A stretch of DNA of 64,000 nt from NCBI RefSeq assembly GCF_963678635.1, contig NC_087071.1, positions 434,001-498,000 of the forward strand, read 5' to 3'. Shown here piece by piece: positions 55,101 to 64,000 of the stretch. The position numbers were made by a program, and so were the translations under genes. The notes below the pieces were generated by a model. That model searched no databases, had not been told where the DNA came from, and worked only from the letters and a program-made list of their open reading frames with translations. Position 1 is the stretch's first letter. Every line of letters starts with the position of its first letter. Origin of the DNA: Symsagittifera roscoffensis. Lineage: Eukaryota > Xenacoelomorpha > Acoela > Convolutidae.

Positions 55101-56089
55101 GATTTTTTCCCGATTTTAATCAGACTGGTACTAAAATCATAATATAATCGATTAATAACGCTTTATACACTAGCACAGATTTTTTTGACTTATGTGACTG
55201 TTTGCCACCTAATTTATGTGATTTTGTTTGAAAAAAAAATTGGTTTACTGTGCAAGTAGCACAGATTGTTCCGGCTATAGTCTTTAAAAACATAAACGAA
55301 AACTGTTTTTTCAATTTGGTGTCGTTTTTTTCTGGGCGGTATGATGAAAACTACTCATAAAAAACTAGTCCGAGATAACTTTTAATTTTCATTACGAGTT
55401 ATTTTATTTTCAAATTGAAGGGGAAATTCCGTCTAAATGGTTTGTTCAAAACATTTAATGAGACTGGAATAAAGAATCTACTCAGAGCGCACAAATTTTA
55501 TTCTTTTCTCACAAATCTGAACAAAAACTAATCTGTATACTGCGCGTTCTGTCATGAGGAAATGGTAGTACCAAAACTGTATCATGGTGACTTATTCTAT
55601 TTAAAATATGGAATACAGGGTTTTGTGTAATATAAGTTTTTGACATAAAATTTGGATGCACTAACACCAAAACCGTAATCAAAACAAACACATTTTCGTC
55701 AAAAACTTGAACAAACTTGTTGCGCGAAATCACTATGAAAAACACCCTATGAAGAAAAATGACTTAAAAACCAAAAAAGTAATCCTTATTTTTTTTATTT
55801 TTTTTTTTCGTTTTTTTTGCATAAGTTTTTTTTTTATTTTTAAAGTTTTGATTCCCAAAATGGCCTTAAAAAACTCAAAAAAATTAAATTTAAAACTTGA
55901 AATAAGCATAATAAGTTATTGTAAATGGTTTAATCTAAGCATAACTAAGCCTGCTTCCTCGCTTTGCTTGCTCAAAATTAGGCGAAAAAATTAAAGTTTC
56001 ACTTCGGATTTTCCCGAAACTGGGAGATTTTTTGAAAAAATTTTAATCATGATTGAAAGAATCATTGCTGAAAGTGTTTTTTTTTATGG

Positions 56090-56430
56090 TTAATCACTCA
56101 ATCCAGTCCAAAAAAATTTTGTGTTAATTTTTTCGTTGAAAACAAAAACAAAAGAAAAGAAATAAAATTAACCCGAATACAAAGTTCTTCCCCCCTTTCG
56201 CTAATCGGAACAATTATAAATTATGCTCTTAGGTCAATTTTTACAATTGAAAGCGCTAAACATTTGAAAATAATTGAAAGCGTTTTAATAGGGTTTATCA
56301 CTCAATCCAGTCCAAGGATTTTTGAGGCAAATTTTTTCTTTGAAAACAAAAACAAAAGAAAAAATACAGCCGGCTACAAAGTTCTTCCTTATTTTCACTA
56401 ATTGGAAAGACTAAAAATTATGCTGTTACG
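56090..56430. repeat. About 205 bp local direct duplication
   Basis: TCACTCAATCCAGTCCAA near 56095 and 56298 is followed in both by TTGAAAACAAAAACAAAAGA and later by TACAAAGTTCTTCC. A diverged tandem duplication inside the larger repeat family. Confidence 0.75.
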
Positions 56431-56611
56431 CTATTTTTGCGTGCTGGATGTTTGACTTGAAAACAACGATTTTTGGATTTGCTTCAGAGAGTTGCGCTTA
56501 AAGTGTTGATCTGAAGAGCGAACTGTTAAATATACTTTCTTATTACCACTATAACACTAAGATTTCGAAGCTTAGAAGAAATCTCTCAGCTACTAATGGT
56601 TTGCGGTGAAA

Positions 56612-56662
56612 CAATTCTCCTCAGAAAAATCTAACAGTGAGAAGAAAAATCTAACAGTGAGA
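56612..56662. repeat. 20 bp tandem duplication AAAATCTAACAGTGAGAA
   Basis: The unit AAAAATCTAACAGTGAGAAG occurs twice in direct succession. Confidence 0.85.
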
Positions 56663-59600
56663 AAGACTTTTCAGGGTAAGTTTTGCTCACGAATTGAAGC
56701 AAAGAAAAAGATTGAACATAGCCTAAAAGATCTAGAAGGCTACGAAACGGACTTCTTACCCGCATTGGCAAAACTAAGATTGCAATCGATTATCGCAAGT
56801 AAAGTCTACAGTTCAGCAAGCTAGTTTAATTTTTTGCACTAAATATTGGATTTTTTTTACTATCAAGTCGATTACAATCGATTGCAATTTATACGTGTTT
56901 TAATCGATTCGATAGTTACCAACATCCTTTTTTAAGTGCTTTTCATGGTACAGATTTTTTACATATTAAATACCCTATAAAATCCATTGTAATTTTGTCT
57001 CAATTTTTGCAGAAAAAATTTCGATTTGAAAAAAAAATCTTGTTTATATTGATGATTTTTATGATTTTATTGCATATTTTTGCGACCAAATCTTGTTTAT
57101 ATTCTTGAGTTTGTGTCGTTTAAGTTGAATTCAACTTTTGTTTTGAGTCTTCAAACAGCATGCTACTATAAAAAATAAAAATCAATTTTTTGAAAAAAAA
57201 AATAATAAACTTTTAGACAATTTAATCGATTTTTTTGGTTCCTTATAAAATGCATTACAATCGATTATAATCGATTTTATACCGATTCTATACAGATTCT
57301 GTACAGATTTTATACCTCAAAAAATCCATTTTCTAGACTATAAAATGGATTTTTTTTGAACTGTATAAAATCCCTTTATTATCCATTTTATTGTCTAATT
57401 GGGTTACATGCAATCGATTTTTAACTAGCAGAAAATCTGTATAAAAATCGATTTCAATCGATTGCAATCCTATTTTTGCCAATGCGGGTACGACCCAAAA
57501 AAAAGCTAATTCCTGTAGATTTTAATCGTTTTTAGTGTCTTGAAACCAATTATATTAATTTTGATCAAATACTTATAGTTAAAGTTCGATCTATTTACGA
57601 AAGAAAAAATATATTTAATTACGTTGTAAATCGATAAATTTAACAAATTGGGCTTCCAGTATCGGCTTGTATTCTCCATTATTTCCTCACAAAAATCAAG
57701 TTAAATAGATCTCAATCCAGTTCTCTAAACTCATGTGATATATATTTCAGGCTCAGTTCTTAATACTAAACGGCAAAGTCGCATTTGTAAGATTTGGTTA
57801 ATTTGGGGGCGTTATTTAGGATGAAAACCTATGGATAGGAACTTAACTTGAACGAGAACTTCTTTTTGTTACCTTTTTTGATGCTTGACCATTGATTTTT
57901 TATTATCATAAAATTGTGTTAGTTGATGCTAAATTGATTTCTGATTAGAGATAAGTTAACACTCTAGAAGAGGTGACACAGTTGTGTGAACTCACAGAAA
58001 CAATAATGAAACGGTACTAATCTGCACCGTAAAATTAATCCGTGATCTCTTTTAATTTTTACGATGTATTTTATTTTCAAAATATAGGGGAATTTCCGTA
58101 AAAATTGTTTTTTCAAACACTAAAAAAAGGTCAGAAGAAAGAAATTAGCCCACTCATAGCTGAGCAAATACTAATCTGTATACTGCGTGTTCTGTCATGA
58201 GGATGATAGTAGTCCCAAAATTGTATCATTGTAAATTATTCTATTTAAGATATGGATTCATGATTGTGGTTTTAAGAAATAGAGGTTCTTAACATAAGAT
58301 AAAGCTGAACAAATACAAAAAACCGTATTCGAAACTTTTTAAATACGGAAACTCAACACTGAAACGAAAAAAAGTTTCGGCTTATTGTAAATAAAAAACA
58401 CTTGTACCAATTTTTCGAGATTCGGTTAAAAAAAGTTTTTTGTCAACTAGCGGAATAATTAATCCGGATATTTGCAAACAAAATGACTCGACATTTTTTG
58501 AAATCAAAATAGGGGAAAGGTCAATTTATGTTTAAGCGTTGTCATCTTTTCTGATAGAACCCATAATTTATCACAAGATTCAAAACAAACCAAAGTGAAG
58601 TTGAAATAAAGATAGCCGCTTACTGTGCAAGTTGCATAGAAGGTTTCAGTCAGTCTTAGAAAAATGTTTTCTCAAATTGGTGTCAATTTTTTCTGCATGT
58701 TGTGACAAAAAAAACCTGAACAAAAAAATAGAACTTGCGCGTAATTGAGAGTCTCAGTAAAATAATTCGTTTGGAAAACAGTTTTTAAAGAAGTGACTTG
58801 AAAAACCTATGAAAACTTAAAGAAAACTCATTTTTTGCTGAAATTTTTTTGAATTTTCAAGTTTTTGATTCCCAAAACTGCTCTAAGAAACTCCAAAAAC
58901 TACCTTCTACCTTTACCTGAATAAACCTAAGTTTTCACGGCTTAAGTGAAGCTTAAGTAAGCTATTGCAATTACTAAATATCTTATTAATTAGTTCGAGA
59001 TTAGACCAAAATTTTAAAAAATTAAAACCGGTTTTTCTTGACACTGTGAAAACTTTTTAAATTTTTTTTCAAATCACGACTGAAAGGGCCTCAATATGAT
59101 ATATCAATCAACCTTGTCCGTTGATTTTTGTAGTAGCTGACTTTGCGTGGAAAACAAAAACTAAAACACACCCGAATCCAAAGTTCATCCCCATTTTCAA
59201 TGGTCGAAACAACAAAGATAAGCGGTTACTGTGCAAGTTGCACAGAATGATCCAACCATTGAAAAAATACGCAAGGGTTTTTTTTCAAACTAGTGGCGTT
59301 TTTTCTCGACGTTGTGTGATAAAAAGAGTTGAACAAAAACTAAGAAATTAGGCATCTTCGACAGTCATATTAAAATCAGTAAATTGGAAAACATTTTTTG
59401 TAGAAAATTGACTAAAAAAAACAAAAACAAATCAAAATAAAAACTTTCAAAATTTTTTCGCAGATTTTTGATTGTTCGAAGTTTTTGATTTCAAAAGGTG
59501 CTAAAATACTCAAAAAAGTAATGCTACTGGAACAACACTAAGTTTTCACGTTATAAATTAAACTACTGTAATCTTTCAAGCTATTGTAAGCTGCTTGATG

Positions 59601-60047
59601 GTTTTATTTGCTCGAATTAAGATTAAAAATAAAAACATTTCAACCGGTTTTTCTCGATACTGGCAAAAAAACTTTGAAACCGTTAAATGTTGTTTAAATC
59701 ACGACTGTAAGGATTTTTGTATGATATTTCACTCAACTATCTTTGATGATTATATTTGTTAGCTTGTTTTGCTTGTAAAACAAAAAAAAAGAAAACAACA
59801 AAAAAAATAAAAAAGCTACTGGTATTACCTGGGTTGACTAAAACTTCTTATCAAACAATTTCAATATATGAAAAACTTCTTGTCATACAATTCCAATACA
59901 GTTCCATACAAGTATATACGTACAGAAAATTGCATGAAATCTCTATGATAAGCATTTAACCATTTATAAAAATTGCATGATAAGAAATTTTCCGTAAACC
60001 AACAAATTGATTTCTTTTTCATGTTTGAATTCTAAAAAATTTTTCGA

Positions 60048-60069
60048 TTGTGTTCGTAACCGAACACAA
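60048..60069. repeat. Perfect 9 bp stem hairpin TTGTGTTCG / CGAACACAA
   Basis: TTGTGTTCG, loop TAAC, CGAACACAA. No T run follows on either side, so this does not look like a pol III terminator. Confidence 0.85.
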
Positions 60070-60576
60070 CTGACAAAGACCTTGGTTTACTCGAAGCACC
60101 AAATGTTCGACGGTCTTGCATTTACCTTGCTTAGAAAACGACCTGAATTGCCTTAGAGTTGTCTTTTATGTCGCCATCAAAAACACGCCAGTCATACTAT
60201 TTTCATATATGGGTGTTCTATGATAAGCACTTTTTTCAAAAAACAAAAATCTGGATTTTTTATCACCGCCCATACTGATTTTGTAACCAAATTTAAATCT
60301 GGATATCGAAAACACATAAAAAATCCATATTTGTATCAGTCCTGTGGCATGTCTCTTTTTTCCCAGTACATGTCCGATACAGACATGTATCAGACATGAT
60401 AATTCTGAAAAAATCAAATCTTGAGTCAGATATTATCAGACTTGAAGTAAACCTGGACAAGACGTGTTCATATTTGAATTAAGATGATTGGACCCGAAGC
60501 AGACATGATCATAACTGACTTTACATTATCATACCTGGACCGGACATGATCATGGCTGAAATTGCATGCTCAGACC

Positions 60577-60763
60577 TGCAAACATATCATTACGATTGTG
60601 TAAGACCGGGACAATCCGTGAGTCAACTGAAAAAGGCTTCGGTGTCAACTCGGGAAGCAAAAATCAGTTTAATATTGGTGCCAGGCGATAACCAGCATGC
60701 CATATATTAAGCTGACAAGAACAGATACTACACATGATCTTAGCCAAAAGGCAGCGACGCGAC
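60577..60763 (-). ncRNA. U2 snRNA-like gene or recent pseudogene
   Basis: On the minus strand the first 110 bases follow U2: CCTTTTGGCTAAGATCA (stem I), TGTAGTATCTGTTCTTG with the branch-site-pairing GTAGTA core, TCAGCTTAATAT, a stem-loop II equivalent and the Sm site ATTTTTG (60664-60658) at about base 100. Beyond it, weaker complements give two further stems, including GATTGT/ACAATC (60595-60616), where stem-loop IV is expected. U2 pairs with the intron branch site in the spliceosome. The very 5' end (GTCGCGTCGCTG) differs from the usual one and the 3' half is diverged, so a pseudogene or variant copy is possible. It lies in the putative receptor intron on the same strand. Confidence 0.7.
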
Positions 60764-60769
60764 AACTGA

Positions 60770-61599
60770 AACAAATGATCTTTTTTCTACATGCCTCAGA
60801 CACAACAAAGAAACAAACAGCTAGTGTCTGACAATTGTACAATCAGACGTGAAATTGTGAGAAAAGTTCGGTACGGGGAGACTGTTTTATTAGAACCAAA
60901 CAGCCGCACAAGTTAGTTTATATCTTTTTTCAAACATTTTTTGAAATTGAATGAAAATTGTATGACAAGCCCTTTTCCACCCACTTGATGTATGGAATTG
61001 AATTGAATGATAAGAATTTTTGATTTATGGAGGTCAACCTGGGTAGTTTCAACCGTATGTTAAGAATGAGCATCCTTTTCCTGTGTTCAAGCTATGGATC
61101 TCCCATTTGTAGGCACCTCATTTCCCGGTTAAACTATAAAACTACTCAAAGCCCTATCGGCATTAACTCTGACATTTGGTCGGCAATGGCGTGAAAAAAG
61201 ACATGGCATAGGTTATTGTCTTAAAAGATAACTAAGCTTTTCAAAATAGCTCACGCCTGTTATTTTCAGGAAGTTTTTTCATCTGATTCTTTCTTAATCG
61301 ATAAGCCATTGCGTTGCGCAAATATGGTTTGGAAATCCTTGAGAGATGTGGAACTCAGCAGCGGTTTTAGGTGGGGGGGGGGATAAATTCTCTGAAATTC
61401 GACAATCTCAACGCCACCCAAAATTCCTTTCTTTGCTTCAATCTATGCAATATCCGTTATTGGTGGAGCAAGTCTTAAACGTGTCTTTAAGCTACTTGGC
61501 CGCCAATATATAACAATTGTAGGAAGAAGCCCCCCTCCCACTCCCACTCCACATCTTACTAGAATCCAAAATGTTCGCCCGGTGGAGCGGGAAATTTAA
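60770..61599. other. No gene recognised; contains a G12 run
   Basis: Mixed AT-rich DNA. A homopolymer of about twelve G sits near 61372, and a C-rich CCCACTCCCACTCC tract near 61536. No coding exon or element was recognised. Confidence 0.5.
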
Positions 61600-61765
61600 A
61601 CTTGACTACTATTTATTTGTGGACCAGGTGTTCTTATGATGGAAGCAGTGCTAGCAGAGCCTTGATTAGAAGTTGGAGTGATAAAGAGAGAGGCAGTTAA
61701 GAGGGCCCCACACATGTGTCCGCAACACCCTCCAAATGCACTGATTACTTCAACTATCAGTGAAA
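61600..61765 (-). CDS. Possible upstream exon of the receptor (amino-terminal domain)
   Basis: A minus-strand open block preceded by a good acceptor (CTTCCATTTATTGTGCAG). It reads SLIVEVISAFGGCCGHMCGA, then LFITPTSNQGSAS and SIIRTPGPQINSSQV. This fits the first-lobe pattern of the type 1 periplasmic-binding fold: a hydrophobic strand, Ser/Cys-rich turn, helix, Pro-Thr strand and an RT-P segment before the hinge. In NMDA receptors this precedes the segment coded by the exon at 31561. A donor is not clear, and a connecting exon of about 40-60 codons is expected between the two but was not found. It could also be chance or another receptor. Confidence 0.35.
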
Positions 61766-62599
61766 CTGCACAATAAATGGAAGCATTGTACTTGGATTGC
61801 AAAAGTTAACTTATTTGGGTTGAAACATAAATACAAAATTAAACTGTCGTGGATCTTCTTTTTTATAAGATTTTTTCAATGAAATCATATTGTTTTGATG
61901 TTTAGTTTTACTCACAAGTGGATAAAAGATCTCCTCCAGTTGATTCGCAAAAACTCAAATCGTTGTCGACCTTTTTTTAGATCGATTAAATATTTTATGT
62001 CATGGAACGCCAAAGAGAAAAACTGTGTAAATATTTCTAGCCGCAGTGTTTTTTCAAAAACAATTTTCCCAAAAAACCGTTTTTGTTCTTTTTAAAAAGT
62101 TTCCACCATAAAAATGCACCCCTTTAATTCTGCTACTGATTTTACTTAACTCTGAACTAATAAGATCAAATTACACGCAGTGACATTGTCGCTTTGGTCA
62201 CAGAATTTAGTGGGCGTATTATGGGTAGACAATTAATTTAAGGTCACATTTTTTTATTGTGTGGTATCATTTTGTTCATTCACATTCTTGAGTGACAATG
62301 GCAATACTTTTGGGTGATTAAAATTCCAATTTCAAATCGTAGTTTAGTTGTTTCCTTTTAAATGATTTCTTTTTTTTTGAGTTTTGAGTCTTTCAATTTA
62401 CTAATTTGGCGGCATAATCATGTCAAAAATGTGGCAAAATTAGGTTCGGCAAAGAATCAAGTTCAAATGTCGTAGACATAGTCGGGCCCATTTGCAGGTT
62501 GCAAATTAGAAAATAGTTCGTTGATTGTCAGCTGATGGTACGTCGTCGTTGATTGTAATGGTCATCTAGTTGTTAGCTGTCGTTGATCATGTTGGTCAT
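61766..62599. other. Non-coding DNA, including the probable 3' end of the BEL/Pao element
   Basis: Downstream of the integrase tail (minus strand) the motif GGGCCCGACTATGTCTACGACA (62466-62487) resembles the junction of a purine-rich tract with a TGT-starting BEL/Pao LTR. An LTR could extend from about 62480 to lower positions, but its end is not visible. An 18 bp direct repeat (GGTCATCTAGTTGTTA) lies near 62560 and 62593. Confidence 0.35.
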
Positions 62600-63087
62600 C
62601 TAGTTGTTACTGTGGTCCAATACTCGCGAGAGTTTGACTGCTGGTCGGTGTAGAATCCCCCTGCTAGTTTTAATTTCGCAGGAGCGAACGATTCCGTCTG
62701 CACCTGGGAAAGTACGAAGTACCCGTCCCAGGGGCCAAAGACCTTGAGGCGTTAGGTCTTCCAGTATCCATACAAGGTCTCCTTGCCGAAGATTTTCCAC
62801 TTGCTTTGTCCATTTCGTTCGGGTTGTCAAGGTTGGCAAGTAGTCTTTGAGGTATCTGTTCCAGAACTGTTGACTCAAGGCTTGAGCTTGTTTCCAAGTT
62901 TTCTTGTCCGTTGTGTGGCGAGGGAGAAACAATCCGGGAGGCAAATTGTTTGTTGGTCGTCCTAGTAGAAGGTTATTGAGTGTAAGGGGCTCGTCGTCGG
63001 TTGGGTCTGATGAGACGTGGGTTAGCGGGCGAGAATTCATCATAGCTTCAACCTCGCACGTGAAGGTTGACAGAGTTTCGTCGTCCT
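62600..63087 (-). pseudogene. BEL/Pao integrase C-terminal region
   Basis: Open on the minus strand from about 63087 to the stop at 62600. It shows TLSTFTCEVEAMMNSRPLT, the segment around and after the last catalytic Glu of BEL/Pao integrases. It then has LLLGRP, a Trp-rich part (FWNRYLKDYLPTL) and QGDLVWILED with WPLGRV and DGIVRSCEIKT, the conserved tail domain. The integrase core, RNase H and linker that should precede it are missing. The ATG at 63043 is internal to the domain. Confidence 0.85.
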
Positions 63088-64000
63088 TTCGAGGGGTCGT
63101 TCCTTCTTGGTGAGGCTGTCGCTATTTTCCAAGTGGTTCTCGTTGACTGTTGTGAGGAATTGTTGAGAGTTTGAGGTCCATTTTGTGAGGTTGAAACCTC
63201 CAAGGCTGAACATCTTTTGAAGGTCGTTCATTAACTGTGTCGCTTCCGTCGGTGTTGAAACGGCTTTGTATAGGTCGTCCATGTATATGTTGCGTTTTGT
63301 GATTTGCTCCAAGGCTGGATATTTGTCGGCATTGTCCTTCGCACATTGTCGAGTGGCGTAGCAGGCAACACATGGTGAGTCGGTAGCTCCGAAGATGTGG
63401 CGGGTGTATTGGACGGTTGCGGGTTGGCCCGTGTTGTCCTTCCACATAAATCGCAAATACGGCTGGTCCTCTGGGCTCACGAAGACCTGCATGAACATTG
63501 CTTCAATGTCGGCAGAAATAGCGATTTGGTCTTCGCGAAATCGCATAACGATTCCAGAAAGGTTTGTGAGGAGGTCTGGTCCAGTTAGTAGGTTGCTGTT
63601 GAGTGATACTCCTTTGTAGATGCTCGATGCATTAAGGACTCGGCGTACCTTGCCAGGTTTATTGATGTTTATCACTGGATGATGAGGAAGGTACCATTTT
63701 CCTGTTGAGTCTTCATGGGAATCATCAACTTTGACTATGAAACCTTTCTGCAAGTCGGTGTCGATGGTCTCCTGATATTTCTGTGCCATCTCGGTGTTTC
63801 TCTTCAGTCGTTGGAGAAGGCTGTCGAGCTGCTTCTTGGCAAGCCATCTATTGTTTGGCAGTTGTTGTCCACGTTTCCAAAGCATTCCAATTTCGTAGTG
63901 TCCATTGGGCAAGCGGGTTGTTGAAGATTCCAAGATGCGGAGAGCTTCCTTGTCGTCTGTTGAGAGGCTGCGTTGGTCAGTTGAAATCCCTTCGGCGTCC
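63040..64000 (-). pseudogene. BEL/Pao reverse transcriptase region, partial at window edge and internally deleted
   Basis: Open from the window edge (the frame continues upstream of the ATG at 63933) to a stop at 63040. It shows WYLPHHPVIN, KVRRVLNASS, SLNSNLLTGPDLL, the catalytic strand with ADIEAMF, the YMDD box and LGGFNLTKW, all in the order of Pao/BEL RT. After PLER near 63085 the match stops and the frame reads out of phase into integrase-tail DNA. An internal deletion removed the RNase H and integrase core. It cannot be autonomous. It is on the same strand as the putative receptor gene. Confidence 0.88.

Larger units (their letters stand above)
53690..57470. repeat. Cluster of AATCGATT palindromes
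   Basis: About sixteen ATCGAT sites, mostly AATCGATT and often paired with TATAATCGATTATA-like context. They occur near 53696, 53787, 53826, 53893, 54350, 54432, 55145, 56783, 56877, 56900, 57220, 57256, 57266, 57410, 57447 and 57457. ATCGAT is the core bound by Cut/Onecut-type factors, and TATCGATA by insulator factors in flies. A decayed simple repeat is the alternative. Confidence 0.7.
55120..59790. repeat. Decayed long-period repeat family
   Basis: Related blocks of several hundred bp recur in the same order. TTACTGTGCAAGTWGCACAG is near 55243, 58620 and 59226. CTAATCTGTATACTGCG with TTCTGTCATGAGGA is near 55528 and 58170. TTTTTGATTCCCAAAA with ACTCAAAAA or ACTCCAAAAA is near 55848, 58862 and 59486 (variant). 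GGTTTTTCTYGA followed by ACTG is near 59029 and 59647. Three or four copies can be traced, heavily diverged. This suggests an old tandem or segmental amplification, possibly of a transposon. Confidence 0.6.

Noticed and set aside
55707-55994. 95-residue plus-strand ORF and neighbouring small ORFs in 53-60 kb
   Set aside because: Lys/Phe/Asn-rich frames expected in AT-rich DNA; they fall in diverged repeats and show no motif.
60048-60069. Terminator-like hairpin
   Set aside because: Not followed by a T run on either strand and no transcript is known to end there.

Overview
The window is metazoan, probably invertebrate, nuclear DNA. Evidence: exons with GT-AG borders matching an NMDA-type glutamate receptor, a U2 snRNA-like gene, Ty3/Gypsy and BEL/Pao retroelements, long satellite arrays, and AT-rich intron-like DNA. 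Three TTAGGG-type repeats sit beside one LTR. The species cannot be named from the sequence. A run of 200 N (32261-32460) marks an assembly gap.

Layout. 1-22.79 kb is a tandem satellite of 96 bp monomers with many variants and nested larger duplications. It passes directly into a second satellite of 89 bp monomers (22.79-27.34 kb), which stops at the edge of a GC-rich exon. 27.34-31.56 kb (minus strand) holds two exons of a receptor with an NMDA-receptor-like amino-terminal domain; their splice phases agree. A third possible exon lies at 61.6-61.77 kb. The DNA between 31.56 and 61.6 kb would then be one intron or several.

That interval contains the most striking object: a minus-strand LTR retroelement of about 20 kb (3' LTR from 32556, 5' LTR to 52419, roughly 97% alike by hand count). 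In element order it has a 5' LTR whose outer end is damaged, a PBS, a 1.2 kb leader with repeats and a small ORF, a basic 155-residue ORF, one Gag-Pol frame of 2446 codons broken by one TAA inside integrase, and then about 6 kb of extra genes. The extra block has a short ATG-less frame, two small hydrophobic proteins joined by an ATGA overlap, a 317-codon Pro/Ser/Gln-rich frame with no ATG, and an 869-residue envelope glycoprotein resembling chuvirus-type (class III-like) glycoproteins. It ends with a Ser/Pro-rich ORF that overlaps, in the -1 frame, a 476-codon frame of unknown function. Such a set of accessory genes is unusual for a Ty3/Gypsy element and is the best candidate here for an undescribed system.

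Beside the 3' LTR lie telomere-type repeats, an inverted-repeat array built from GAGCGGTTT, and an older LTR scrap. 52.6-61.6 kb is AT-rich DNA with many AATCGATT palindromes, a decayed long-period repeat and the U2-like gene. 62.6-64.0 kb holds the 3' part of a BEL/Pao element in which an internal deletion joins the RT region to the integrase tail.
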